Numbered from the stretch's first letter, positions 20,620 to 33,349 are shown. The stretch: DNA of 64,000 bases from Papaver somniferum (GCF_003573695.1 NC_039358.1:238334345-238398344), one strand, 5' to 3'. Numbers and translations: made by a program. The notes: generated by a model not told the origin, from the sequence alone.

Positions 20620-21610
20620 ATGAAGTCAATTCAAGTTACCCTTAAGGAACTGAACGAATGTATTCGTTCTCATACACCCAAGCGGAAGACGAAGAAAAAG
20701 ATTACACCTTCACCTGTAGCTTTAGAAAAAGATGAATCGGAAGAAGACGATTCAGAAGAAGAAGATGAGGATGAGAAGAAGACAAGTGATTTTCTTAAAA
20801 GTCGTACATCAACTAAACCTCATGGTAAGAGTCTGAAAATTGATTTTCGTGTTAATATTCCACTGTACGATGGGAGTGTCGATGTAGAAAAATTGGATGA
20901 CTGGATTGAACGTCTAGAGACGTATTTTTCTTTCTTTGAATATGGTTCAAAGGAAAATATTTCTTTCGCGGAATTGAAGCTACAAAAGCATGCTCTAACC
21001 TGGTGGAAAGCTTATCAAAGATAAAACCTAGGAAAAGGAGTATTGTCGTCGAAAAGATTCTAGGCAGTTGTAAGGAAACTATTTTATCTGGTTGGCTACC
21101 TTGAGGAGAGATGGTTCAAGTGGTACAACTTGAAGCAGACTTACAACCAAACCGTGCAAGAATATACTTCGGAATTTCAGAATCAAGCTATGGTTTTGGA
21201 TTTAGACTTGGAAGATTATGCTATCTATATGAAGTATATTTCCGGGTTCCATGAGTATATACGGAAGGAGTTGAAGATGTATTCGGTGGATACTATCTCC
21301 GAAGAAAGTATAAAAGCTAATGCCATTGAAAGCAGGCTTAAGAAATCTGATTCAAAGGGAAATACTAAGGTGAAATCTGGAGGTACCACTGTAAAAGGAG
21401 GTGAAAGGAGCGAAGAAGAAGGGAAGTCTAGTGACAAGGAAGGTTTGACTGACACTCATTGCAAACAAACATGTCACATTATCGACAAGTGTTGGGTTAA
21501 CAACCCTCATCTAAAGCCTAAAGGGTTACAAAAGAAAGAAGCCAAGAAGGCAGCACTAGTGGTAGGCGAATATAGATGTGTAAATAAGATGAATAAATGG
21601 ATGCCTACAG
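20620..21610 (+). pseudogene. Gypsy gag
   Basis: Two frames, 20620-21024 and 21130-21699, separated by a break near 21020-21130. The first has an acidic linker, then the gag core IDFRVNIPLYDG, VEKLDDWIERLETYFSFF and KLQKHALTWWKAYQR. The second continues with QTYNQTVQEYTSEFQNQAMV and a degenerate zinc knuckle, HCKQTCHIIDKCWVNN, where the first Cys of the usual C-x2-C is not present as expected. The gag reading ends at the solo LTR insertion at 21611; the protease side resumes after 23739. Confidence 0.8.
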
Positions 21611-23739
21611 TGATACCGCAAGTGCACGGTGTTATTGCAGTGAGTGCACAAGTACGGGTCGAATCCACAGGGACTTGGGGTGTTATGAAGTTTTCCTAGC
21701 TAAGCTAATTCTATATGCAAGGCAGTGACAATGAGGGATAGGCCAAGGCAGGGAAGCAAGGCTACAATGCATATGTACAACGACAGTGGCAATGGTATAT
21801 ACAAAGGTAGCAAAGGTATGTACAAGGCAACAAGAAATCCAGGATGCATATCTACAATGACAGTGAAGGTGATATATTTACAGTGAGGTAGTGATATAGT
21901 AACAATGTGACAAAACAAAGACAATGGCCAAGGGCCAAAGGCAGTGACAGGGAAACAAAGTGGAAAAGTAGTGAAGAAAATGAAAACAGTGGGAATGGAA
22001 GTGTATGGAGATGGATGAGAATTCTCTTTCACCTAGATAGTTAGCCTGGGATAAATCCTTGTCCCTAATGGACAAGAGGGTCTAGTTCAAGCTAGTCTCT
22101 TGGCCAGGGCAATTCATGTGGCAAGTTATCTAACCTAAGATCCTTAGATTAACCCCTAGCATTGCCTATCTGATTAAAGCATAAAAAATCACAGGTCATT
22201 TAGGTTTCTAGGTCTCTAACTAATATGGCTGGTTAATCCCTTAGAACTACCACTAACCCCTAGCATTAGTGGTCTTTTTACAGCACCACTAATCACAAGT
22301 CAGTGAGGCTTTTAGGAATTTAGCTAGCCTAGACTATTTTGAGTTCTACAAGAATCAACCTAAAGGCTAACCAACAAGGCTTAAGGGTCTTCTCACCCTA
22401 GTGGTGGATTTAGAACATGCTGAAGTTAGGAGTTTTCATGTTTGTCAAGCATTAAGACTCAAAACAAGAACATGTGAGTCAAACAGGGGAATTACATGAA
22501 CATTAACGTACACAAGAACATTAACATAACATCAGAACAAAGTTTAGAACACAAGAATAAAATTTAACAGTGAAGAACATGTACTGATAGTATTATGGAA
22601 TTGAAATTGAAATTAAACATGAAATTAACCCAATTAGGGGGTATCTCGGATGACCCAAGAACCCCTTTTGCATTCTCTACAGCTTCCCTTTTATAGTTTA
22701 CAACAAAATCCCTAATTCACAAAACCCTAAATTTGCAAACCCTAACTTTTGGGGAAAATCAAATTCGACATACCCATGTGTAAATTGGCTTCGACCCATG
22801 CTTCTTGATGTCCCTCTGATGCTCTTCCTGCTCCAATTGATGTACTGCAACCCTAGCTCGAGTTGTTTCATCAACTCCACACCTATGTCAGAGAGATGTG
22901 GGTTTGGGGAAACGACTAGGCTAGGAAGAGAAAACTGTGGTGCGTTCGGGTTTTGGTAGAGGCGGAGAGGGGTGTAGTGAAGCTCGAGGAGCAGCAGTTG
23001 CAGGCTGCCATGGTCGGGTGGAAGGAGGAGCTGGTTTGCAGAGGAAAAGAGAATTTGGGGAAAGAAGAAAGAACCGATGGGGAAGAGGAAAGGGTCTGTT
23101 TGTTTTGGGAATAGGGTATTCGATACTAGGGTGTTAGCGGACGCATCAGTATTTGATGTTTTGTGAGGGAAAGGCGTTGGATGGAAAGATGAGGGAATAA
23201 TCCAAAGGCGCAATGGGGATGGATGTGGAGCGACCGTTGGATGATGGATACATCAAAACTGACGGTCCAAGATGGAGTTAGGTGCTGTGGTGTGAAGCGG
23301 TTGTAGCAAATTTGATGTATTGGCGATGAAGCGACCGTTGGATTCAGCTGAGGATCCAATCTGACGGCTACAGGAGAAGTGGGTATGGATAATGGAAATG
23401 GATTTGGGTAAGGGTTTTGGGCCTTGGGTATGCCAAGCCCATATCTTCTTTAAGAACAATTCTTCCTCTTCAAGCCCACTTCTAGTTGATCCGGCTCTTG
23501 CAAACATCATTCTTCGCTTCCTCCTAGCGGGAGTCTTTGCCGGTTCTTTTGCTCTTTTCGCTCCGTGAGATAACCAGGCTTTATTTAGTACCTAAAAATG
23601 CAAAATTAATTAAGAAAAGTATTTATTCTTGAAAACAATGAAAATACAGAATATGGGATAAAATGTAGAATTAATGCACAAAAGATGAGTTAAATGCCAA
23701 GAAAAATATATAGAAATATGCACTTTTTAGCACTCATCA
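21611..23739 (-). mobile_element. Solo LTR of another element (about 2.13 kb)
   Basis: Interrupts the gag/protease junction. On the minus strand it runs TGATGAGTGCTAAAAAGTGC to CACTTGCGGTATCA, so ends are TG and CA with related inverted ends. It contains no enzyme domain and no internal repeat of its ends, so it is a solo LTR rather than a whole element. Flanks TACAG and ACTAG do not form a clean 5-bp duplication. Open frames inside (for example 22698-23213 minus) have no recognisable content. Confidence 0.6.
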
Positions 23740-25552
23740 ACTAGTCACTCAAACTCCAAGGGAAGTCCATGGACTAACGAAACCCAATTAAAAGCTTTCT
23801 CTTATGACAGGGCAAAAGAAAAACCTTCAAAAGATGATCTTAGGGAGACACTCTTCACAGTGAAGATGCAAGTTAAAACATCACTAGTTGATGTTGTTAT
23901 TGAGCCGGGAAGTCAGAAGAACTTACTTTCAAATTCTTTGGTGCAGAAGTTAGGATTGAAGACTATCAAACATCCAAAACCATACCCTTTAGGATGGCTT
24001 CAAAAGAAAGGAGGCTTACAAGTTTCACAGCAGTGCACGTTCAAATTTGCTCTAAATAAGTCATATATTGACGAATTTACATGCGACGTAGTTCTTTTGG
24101 ATGTCTGCCAGGTAGTACCAGGTAGTCCTTACCTATGGGATAGAGATGCAACTCTACATAGGAGGGAAAAAAAGTATACCTTTACCAAAGATGGGGAAAG
24201 TTTTGTAATTCGGGCTATAGATTCTCCTCTTGAAGGATCAAGCTTAATCACAACCACTCAGGTTAAGCGGTTGGTGAATGCTAGCACAAAGTTCATTCTC
24301 CTTGTGATCCGTTCTCTTGAAGAGGAGACGAGTAGAATATGTTTAACAGCCTTGACTGCTCAACAAGAAGGCGACCTAGAAAGGTTGAAGTTGAAATACA
24401 AGGATTTATTTTCTGATGTCACAGGGTTACCTCCAAAGAGGAGTGTGGAGCATGAAATCATGTTGACCGGGGAGAGTTTTCTACCTAACGTAGGTCTTTA
24501 TCGCACGACCGTCGAGGAATTTGATGAGATCAAGAAACAAGTCCAGGAACTCCTAGAATTAGGAATAATAGTGCCAAGTGCTTCACCTTGTGGATCAACA
24601 ATATTATTGGTACCAAAGAAAGATGGAGGCTGGCGTATGTGTATTGATTATAGAGCATTAAACAAGATCACTGTCAAGAATCGTTACCCTCTACCTAGGA
24701 TATGCGACATGATGGATCAGTTGGAAAAAGCTCGAGTCTTTACAAAGTTAGATTTCAAATTCGGATACCACCAGATGAGATTTCGAGAATATGATCTTGG
24801 AAGACTGCTTTCAAAACCAAACAAGGCTTGTTAGAATGGTTGGTGATGCCTTTTGGTTTGTGTAACGCTCAAGCGACGTTTATGCGTCTGATGAATGATT
24901 TGTTACGACCTTTTATAAAAGATTTTGTGATTGTGTACTTGGATGATATCCTAATATACAGCAGAACTTGCGAAGAGCATCTCGTTCACGTTAAGAAGGT
25001 GTTTAAAGTGTTACATGAAGGCTAGCTGAAGTTGAACGTAAATAAGTGTGAGTTTGGAAAAGAGGAGTTGGTGTACCTTGGATTCATTGTTGGTGGTGGA
25101 AACGGGAGATTGATCCAAGGAAGGTTGAAGTGATCACTAAGTGGCCTACACCTAGTACCGTAACTGAAATCAGGAGTTTCTTAGGGGCTTGCACCTACTT
25201 GCATAAGTTTATCCGGTATTTTTCGAATATTGCAGGACCATTACATGGTTTGGCGGGAGCTAAGGAAAAGTTTGAATGGAAGCAAACCCATGAAGACGCT
25301 TTTCAGTTACTAAAAAGGAAGATTTCAGAAGCACCAGTGTTGGCATTGCCTAACCTACAGCGTACTTTTGAAGTTGAGACCGACGTTTCTAACTATGCAT
25401 TGGGAGGAGTGTTGTTACAGGATGGTAAACCAGTGGAGTACCATTCAGAATTGTTCTCAGGTGCTATTGAAAACTACGCACCTTATGACAAAGAATTTTA
25501 TGTTTTATATCAATGTATCAAGCATTGGAGAGTGTACCTCTTAGGTAAATAA
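23740..25552 (+). pseudogene. Gypsy protease, reverse transcriptase and RNase H
   Basis: Protease-like LVDVVIEPGSQKNLLSNSLV begins the reading; the active-site triad is EPG instead of DTG/DSG, a disabling change. The RT follows: KKDGGWRMCIDYRALNKIT, NRYPLPRICDMMDQL and FTKLDFKFGYHQMR. A frameshift comes near 24797, then [20 protein letters not shown], and [11 protein letters not shown] with the catalytic DD. A stop at about 25023 and another frame change precede RNase H (FLGACTYLHKFIRYF; LQRTFEVETDVSNYALGGVL). Several lesions mean no functional Pol. Confidence 0.88.
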
Positions 25553-26652
25553 ATAGTGGTACATTCAGATCACAATCCATTCGAGTATCTACACGCTCAA
25601 ACGAAACTACAATAAGCCCAGCACATGAAGTGGGTGTCTTACTTAATGACTTTCAATATTCTCATTAGGTACAAGAAGGGAGTAACAAAAAAGTTGGCAG
25701 ATATGTTATCTCGACCTCCAATTCGAGCATTAATGGTGGCCATGAGAATTCAGCCAATTTTTCCTCAAGAGTATGCAGAGCCATACACATCCAGCAAAGA
25801 TTTCAAGAAGGTGTTAGAAGGTGCGAAAAGTGGGTTGAAAAGCGAGTATGAACTTCGAGATGGATTATTATACAAAGGTCAGTTACTTTGCATACCAGAA
25901 GATGAAGATCATTTACAGTGGTTGAGAGAGGCACACACTTCCCGAGTTGCTGGACATTTTGGAATGAATAAAACTCTACTTAACCTCAGGCGTTCTGTCT
26001 TTTGGATAAAGATGCAAGATGACGTGGCTAAGTTAGTTCGAGGGTGTAAGTTGTGTAGCACATATAAACCTCCCAACAGAAAACGAGGGTTATATATACC
26101 ATTACCAGTACCATCAAAGCCTTGGGAGAGTATCTCTATGGATTTTCTTGGTGGGTTACCGAAGACCATGTCTGGTTATGATTACTTGTTCGTTGTGGTT
26201 GACCGATTCAGCAAGATGATTGCATTAATCCCATGTACAAAGACGGTATCGGGAGCCGGTGCAGCAAACTCTTCTTTGAGCATGTGTGGAATCATTTTGG
26301 GTTACCTACTTCGATTATTTCTTATAGGGATAGTCGGTTCTTTAGTCACTTTTTGGATTCTTTATGGAAGATGATGGACACTAGGTTGAAGAAGAGTACA
26401 AATTTTCATCCACAAACAGACGGGAAAAAAGAAGTGGTCAACAGGACTATGGTTCACATGTTAAGGGGATATAATTCTAAGCATCCTAAAACTTGGGATG
26501 AGAGTTTACCATATCTACAGTTTGCTTTCAATAGAGAAGTTCACAGTTCTTCGGGAAAATATCCTTTAGAGACGTGCTATGGTTACTTACCACCTAGTCC
26601 TTTCGATCTAGTATTTTCTAGTGACACCTCAATGGGGGAAGGAAGGAAGTGA
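25553..26652 (+). pseudogene. Gypsy integrase
   Basis: The zinc-binding HHCC domain is present (HTSRVAGHFGMNKTLLNLRR; LVRGCKLCSTYKPPNRKRG), then the core first Asp in SISMDFLGGLPKTMSGYDY. A frameshift near 26240-26370 breaks the core. The next frame has SIISYRDSRFFSHF, where the usual SDRD reads SYRD, and HPQTDGKKEVVNRT with the conserved Glu. Integrase would insert the cDNA; the frame breaks and the Asp to Tyr change make this copy inactive. Confidence 0.85.
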
Positions 26653-27208
26653 ACGGCAAAAGGCACAAAAATTCTTGGAGAAGATATCTCAGATTCATGC
26701 AACTGTTGAAGCACAGTTAAAGAATTCACAAGACAAATACAAAGCAAACCATGACAAGCATCTTGTGCCTTGTAATTTCGGTGTTGGCGATTTAGTATGG
26801 TTAAAATTAGGTAAGGAACGACTGAACGGGGAAGGTAAGAAGTTGAAGCCATTGAGATATGGACCGTTTCGTATTCTCGATCAGATTGGTGACAATGCCT
26901 TTCGTCTGGATTTACCACCTTATCTAGGAATGTACTCGGTTATAAATGTCGAATACTTGAAGTTGTTTGAACCACCATTACTAGAAGATGACGGAGACGA
27001 CAATATGATCTTACCACGAGTAGAAGACTTATGGTTTTATAGAGAGGAACCACTCAAGGAAGACTGCATATTGGAGCGAAGAGTGACTAAAACGCGACAA
27101 GGAGAGAAAGAAGCTTTTCTAATTGGATGCAAAGGTCAAGTTCCTAGCAAGGACAAGTGGTTTATCAAGGAAAAAGGGACTCTCGAGTTCCCTAACCTTC
27201 ATTTTTAG
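26653..27208 (+). CDS. Gypsy pol C-terminal (post-integrase) domain
   Basis: An open frame (26621-27208) encodes GDLVWLKLGKERLNGEGKKL, LRYGPFRILDQIGDNAFRLD, then VEYLKLFEPPLLEDDGDD. These are typical of the domain after the integrase core in plant gypsy elements, where a chromodomain-like module may sit. It ends EFPNLHF and TAG 34 bp before the LTR. A second copy of its last 318 bp lies at 19575-19892. Confidence 0.82.
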
Positions 27209-27241
27209 CTCTCACATGAGTTCAAGTTCTTAAAAGACCCA

Positions 27242-27710
27242 TGATACATGTGTATCTGTACTCCTTTAGGGAACTCAGTTAACCTCAAGCTAAGTTGAGG
27301 GAAGAATCCTATTCTAGGCAGAATTCCTAGTTAGGGAAGAGTTTTGTTTTAGGCAATACTCTTAGTTTAGGAAATAGATTCCTAATAGAAGTCCTTGGTC
27401 GACTGAGTACGATGAATGCTATAAATAAAGGGCTTTGGCTAATAATTAAGGACACAGAATACTAGGCACAGAAAACCCAGAGAAAGCTTGGAATAATACT
27501 TGTACAAGCTTAGCAAACAGTTTAAGGTTAAACCACTGCTAGAGAAGATTGGAGTGTAACAAAGAGAGAATTATAATCGTTTTCTTGTTCATAATCTAGA
27601 GAAGATATTTTCTTCAAAATTACTACTTGTGTTTTTTTTTTCTAAGTTTCTCGTCTATTATTATTCTGAATTCCGCCTTTATAGTAATAGCTACCAAGGT
27701 ACATAGATCA
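27242..27710 (+). repeat. Third LTR of the composite (main part; last 10 bp at 30105-30114)
   Basis: Matches 19926-20407 apart from small indels. It is interrupted 10 bp before its end by the solo LTR at 27711-30099; ATACGTATCA at 30105-30114 completes it. Confidence 0.88.
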
Positions 27711-30099
27711 TGAAAAAGCGAGGGTCTAACAACACCATCCAATATTTCGCTTAGCAATCTGTATGGACTAACTCGGAAACACTTTCTAGAGAATCAACTA
27801 GATAGTCAGACTCAATCTAGGTAAAAGTATCTCAAGGAGTTAATATCTCTCTCTTGTTTTGATTTACTCAAGCGAATAGAAATCAACGAGTCTTTAATCA
27901 AACACAAGGAATGACTTGGACGGTACTAAAGACCAATGTCAAAGGATCAATCAATGACAATCAACAACCAAAGGTTGGATTATACTAATTGATGATATAA
28001 ACGCACAACCTGCATTATTTCAATTATAAAGATACACAATATAATGCGGAAACTGAAGTAACACATACACCAGAAATTTTGTTAACGAGGAAACCGCAGA
28101 TGAAGAAAAACCCCGGGACCTAGTCCAAATTGAATACGCCGCTACAGACACTAGCCTACTCCAAGCTAACTTCGGACTGGACTATAGTTGAACCCCAATC
28201 AGTCTCCTACTGATCCAAGGTACAGTTGTACTCCTACACCTCAGATCCCAGCAGGATACTGCGCACTTGATTCTCTTAGCTGATCTCACCCACAACTAAG
28301 ACTTGCTACGACCCAAAATCACAGGCTTTAACAATAAACAAATATGTCTCACACAGACAAGTCTATCAAAGGATCAATCTGTCTCCCACAGAAAAACCCT
28401 AAAGTTTTTGTTCCGTCTTTTGATAATAATCAAGGCGAACTGGAACCAATTGATAATCCGGTCTTATTTTCCCGAAGAACAACCTAGATTAATCAATCAC
28501 CTCACAACAATCTTAATCGTATGGTAGCGAAACAAGATGTTACGGAATCACAAACAATGAGACGAAGATGTTTGTGATTACTTTATATCTTGCCTATCGG
28601 AGAAATCAAACAATCTCAAGCCAATCAATATGATTGTACTGTTACGATAGAAGAAGCAAGATCAGATCACACAACTACGATAAAAGTAGCATTGGTCTGG
28701 CTTCACAATCCCAATGAAGTCTTTAAGTTGTTAACCTGGTTTTCGAAGAAGAAAACCAAACATTAAAGGAGAATCGACTCTAGCACGCAAACTAGTATCA
28801 CACGTAAGGTGTGGGGATTAGTTTTGCAGAGTTGCTAGATGTCCCCTTATATAGCCTTTCAAATCAGGATTTTTCCTTAGTTACAAAGCAATCAATATCC
28901 ACCGTTAGATGAAACCTGATTTAGATTCAAACTAATATTTTTCAACCGTTAGATCGAAAACTTAGCTTGTTATACACAAATGACTGTACGCATCTAGGTT
29001 TGTTAACCGCACCCAAACGTGTAAATTGTTGGTTCAACAATAGTTTAACCGAAAGGTTAACTATAGGAGCATTTCATACCAACCATGTTCTTCTTCACCA
29101 TAACTAGTTCAAATGACTCAAATAAACTAGTTAAGAGAGTTGTTCAATTGCAAGGAAATCTTATGTAACTACACAAGACACAATTGAAGCAAAGATGATT
29201 TGATTCACTCGAATCGGTTCATGAACTTTAATAGCCACGGTTTGCAGAAGCATTCCTTAGTCTTTTAAGATTAAGTTCATAAATCATCTTTAAGGTATAT
29301 AACCTTTTCAAGTTCGCAGACTAGGTTGGCGGACTTAAGACACCAGACAAAGTTTACAGACTCTAGCAGAAATTCTCGGGATGAGAACTTCGCCGGTTCG
29401 CGAACTGGACTTGGCTCACGCAAGTAGTTTGTCAACTCCAGCAGAAATTCTCGGGTTTGAAAACTTCGGCAGTTCGCGGACTGAGTTCGCAGACTTGGCA
29501 CTTGCCATACTTCCGGTTCTCTTGATCAACAAAGTTCGAGAACTTTAGTTCAAGGAATCCATTGGTTATGTAATCTAAACTCTCATTCCAATCATTGAAA
29601 CATTCTTAGAGGACGTTATATAGTTGTTACACCATTTCTCGTCAAAGCAATTTCCAAAGTGATTGAAACTTTCATGACCTTCGTCACTAGGTAAAGATAA
29701 ACTTCGTCGAAGCGAAAATCTTACCAACACATATTTCGAGATATAGATAGGCGAGGTATACTCGGCTCGAAATACCAAATGTGTATAATCTAGTCTATAT
29801 ATATAGCATGCGACTTTTGTCTCAAAGAGTAGGAGATAGAATAGATAGACTTTATAGTGACAGATAAGTTCAAGTCTCCACATACCTTTTCGTCGAGAAG
29901 TTCCACCGGTTCCTTGAGTAGATCTTCTACTTGTATGATGAATCTCCATGAAGTCCTTGAGCTCAACTATACTTACTATCCTAGTCCGAGACTTAGTTAT
30001 AAGAGACTAGAAATCAAGACTTATAGTTTTGATCATTAACATTGACAAACATGCTTGAGATAGCAACGCATGCGAGTTTGACCGAACAGTGCTCTAACA
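27711..30099 (-). mobile_element. Solo LTR, SIRE/Maximus-like copia (2389 bp)
   Basis: Perfect 5-bp target duplication GATCA at 27706-27710 and 30100-30104. On the minus strand it begins TGTTAGAGCACTG and ends CGCTTTTTCA. The body includes the CCCCGGGACCTAGTCC block near 28110-28126, familiar to me from long copia LTRs. No gag or pol and no internal repeat of the ends, so it was left by LTR-LTR recombination. Confidence 0.82.
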
Positions 30100-30119
30100 G
30101 ATCAATACGTATCAATGGT

Positions 30120-32032
30120 GACAAAGCTTACTTACTTCTTGTTTTTGACAATTAAATTTAGCTTTGTGAAAGATATAATTCCAACACATTGGCTTAATTT
30201 CTGCTTACTGTTTCTACCTGGCAAGATATTGAGATTTTCTTGTCCGGAAATGCATGTTTCATTTATTGGGTTTCTAGTATTGGAATCTATTTAGATACAC
30301 CACATTATACATCTGTAATGCCGTGAATTTTGAGTTCCTCATCCCCTTGGAAAAGTTTCCATGTGCAATAAAATAAATTGGGTAGCCTTTTACAATACCG
30401 TATATAATAAATTGGGTAGAAACTTGCTCTTCTGTGTTTTTTATTCATTTGATATGGCGACCGAAGATTTTATGCTTTTATGTTGTAGTATCTGTGATAC
30501 GTTGGTTTGAATCTGATACTGCAACACTATACTAGCTAATTTCTATCTTGTATTGTCATAAAACATTTGCACAATATACATACAGAATTCCTCTAAATTG
30601 ATCGTATAAAATAAATCGGGTTTTCTTTCTTGCCTTTTAGGAAGTTGTTCAGTATGCCACTTTAGCCAAAAGTGGATTTCATTTAAAAACTGAATGCTTA
30701 GTCGTAACTATTAATAATTTGCACCAAATGGCTGACAATAAGTTGGTTGGAAAGTAGCAAAATGGGATATAAGTCATTAGTTATGTGGTATACTCTTTTC
30801 GAATGTTTTTCTACATTAATGCATAAAGTGGCAAGACGGATCTATAGTTGTTATAAAAAGTATTAACAGGACAAGATGTAAGTCTGAAAAAGCTGAGTTC
30901 TTAAAGGGATTGAGTTTCTTAAAAAGACATGAAAACCTTGTTGCCAAAGGTCAGTTTTAGTTTGTCTTATCCCTTATTTTGAATGTCTGAGTTCTAACAA
31001 GAGATGGTGCATTAACTGACAAGTTTTTAGGTGCTTTTGAATTATGTTTTTAAAATGCATATTTGGTAAAACCAGCTTGTAGAAGTTCTATGGAGGCACT
31101 GAGTAGAACTTTTAAAGAACCCTCTGTATTTTAGTTTAATTTCTACCGAAGTTTTTTTTGACAACCCCAGGATTGTACTGAAGTTGATATCCATGTATTA
31201 TTGTGTAGGTATTGAGTATTTACATAGGAACAAAGTGACCAAGCCATCTCTAGTTCGCATAAACTTATCAGTTGAGAAAGTCTTCATAGACCAGAAATTC
31301 AACATTCCTAGACGACGACATTGTTCACAACAACAGGCTTTGTTTTCTCTACACTGAAGGCTGATGACATTGTTTTCTCTTTCTAAGGAAGAAGTTGGGC
31401 TTTGATTGTGAATAAATTATTCATGTATTAATAGTTCGATTAGGATCCCTTAACAAAAGGTTTTAACAAAACCTTCCAACAAAAATTATTAACCGTGAGA
31501 TATCATACATCTCACGGTTAATAATATAGGAATTATTATGAAAAGTTAGTGAAAATAGGTAGCTGTATTTAGGTTGAAGATTCATCTTCTTTCGATATTA
31601 AATTGAATCCGTACTTGCATTAGAATTTAGCGCGTATAACAAAAATGGGCTCCATCTTACTGCTAAAAATCCACCTTGATTCTTTTGATTTCCCTGAAAA
31701 CCAGATCACTGCACCTGCTGCTCTTCACTTGAATGGTATGAAAAAAATAAACATATATTGTTTTGGACACGGCCCTATAAAATAAATTGGGTAAAAAAAC
31801 TAGATGGTCACATAAAATATGTTGGGTTTTCTGGTCCTTGGATGGTCAATATTGGGTAAATTAAAATGAGGGTTAGGGAAGTTGATATTGGGTTCATATT
31901 ACGGGTATGACTTATTTATTTTATCCATTCCCGGTCCGGAAAATTAGGCTAAGGCCCAACTCATGGATAACCCATAATATTATGCCCTTAATTAAAAGAA
32001 GTTTAAATATAGGCCCCGAAATATTAAAGAAC
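30120..32032. other. Non-coding interval with one perfect hairpin
   Basis: No supported gene. The sequence is T-rich and could be intergenic or intronic. A 17-bp perfect inverted repeat is present at 31485-31525. Confidence 0.5.
31485..31525. repeat. Perfect 17-bp inverted repeat
   Basis: ATTATTAACCGTGAGAT (31485-31501) and its exact reverse complement (31509-31525) are separated by 7 bp. Confidence 0.85.
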
Positions 32033-32409
32033 GATTTTTTTGGGACCATGGTTTTTTTGGAGGGACCATGGTTTTATTTTGGGTAAAGGCATTAGAAGTA
32101 ATTATAGGTCACCCCATATCTAGTTATTTATTTAATACCTAATCAATTTAGGTTATGATTAGTGAAATGATTTAGTTAAAAATAATTAGTGAGATTAAAT
32201 TAAAAGATGGGTTTATTATTAGTTGAGTAGAATTATTGAGAGAGTAGAGTTAGAGAAGATGAAGGAGAAAAACATGGAAAATAATTTTTTTTCCAATTCA
32301 CTAAGTTTGAGTATTCAAATGATGAAAACTCATTTGATTCTTTATCTCCATCCTCTCCTAGAATATTTGTTGATCTTCAAAATGATCCGGATTTGAACTG
32401 GATTTTGAA

Positions 32410-33137
32410 CAGTTCGGTTACTTTATATGAAGAACAAGTAACCGAACTCATCTGAAGCTGTAGTTCGGTTTCCCCGTGAGATGAACAAGTAACCGAACTC
32501 ATCTGAAAGTGTAGTTCGGTTACTTATTCCAAACACGCAGGTTACCGAACTCTCTAATAATTTCTAGGAGTTACAATGTTATGTTCGGTTGGTTCTCAAT
32601 TAACCGAACTTTGGTGTACAAAGTTCGGTTGGTTCGCATGCATGCGCTTTTGATCTAACCGAACTTTACGTAATATAAGAGTATATAAGTTTACAAAGTT
32701 CGGTTCTTTCGCAAACTTGAACCTAACAGCTAACCAACCGAACTCTGAGTTCGGTTTCTGCGATAAAATTGTGAAGTTACCGAACTTAACAAACAAAAAA
32801 AATGTGAAGTTCCAGCGTCTATTGGCTAAGTACGGTTACTTTGTAGTTTTAAATTTTTTTGCGAACAAAGCGAACTCTATTGGCTAAGTTCGGTTATTTT
32901 GGAACTCGTCATAGTGGCCACAACAACACAGTTTGGTTAGACTGGATTTGTTTTTTTTCGGTTCTAAGGGTGGATTTTGGTTACTTTGTAATTTTAAATT
33001 TTTTTGCGAAACAACCGAACAGAGAGTTCGGTGACTTAGTTTTGAATCCAATAGAACCGAACTGGTCTTCGTGTTCTTCATTTTCAAGAAGTTCGGTTAG
33101 TAAACTAGGGTTTTTGGAAAATCGACCTAACCGAACA
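32410..33137. repeat. Strictly alternating GTTCGGTTA / TAACCGAAC motif array
   Basis: About ten forward GTTCGG(T) and ten reverse ACCGAAC copies alternate without exception along 720 bp, for example 32412 F, 32432 R, 32463 F, 32490 R. Spacings are 15-125 bp. Each neighbouring pair can form a short hairpin. Confidence 0.8.
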
Positions 33138-33349
33138 TGGCTCTGTAACTCCTATTAAAACCCTATTTTGATGATTTCTATTCGATTGAAGCAATCAAAA
33201 TCAAATTAAAGCGAAGGGTTTGTTGGAAAATACCTCCGGAGTGGTCCCATGGCAGAATCAGGTTGCGGCTGACCTCTTTTATACTCGATAAAATTATTAT
33301 GTAACTGAACTTAATTGTGATTGCATTGATGTTGTTACATTTCTTAAAT

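Larger units (their letters stand above)
19466..30114 (+). mobile_element. Ty3/gypsy three-LTR composite insertion
   Basis: One 5-bp target duplication, ATGGT, flanks the whole block (19461-19465 and 30115-30119). Inside, in order: a 115-bp LTR start, the 3' end of pol, a full LTR (19926-20407), a gag-pol interior, and a third LTR (27242-27710 plus its last 10 bp at 30105-30114). LTR ends are TGATAC and GTATCA. Two later solo LTRs are inserted at 21611-23739 and 27711-30099. Tandem LTR-interior-LTR-interior-LTR structures arise by unequal recombination between LTRs; the first interior was then mostly deleted. Confidence 0.85.

Noticed and set aside
22698..23510. Frames of 171, 77 and 85 codons in the 21611-23739 solo LTR
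   Set aside because: Inside an LTR and with no recognisable motifs; probably chance.
27711..30099. A complete small LTR element (TRIM)
   Set aside because: No terminal direct repeat inside it; only TG and CA ends with target duplication. Solo LTR fits better.
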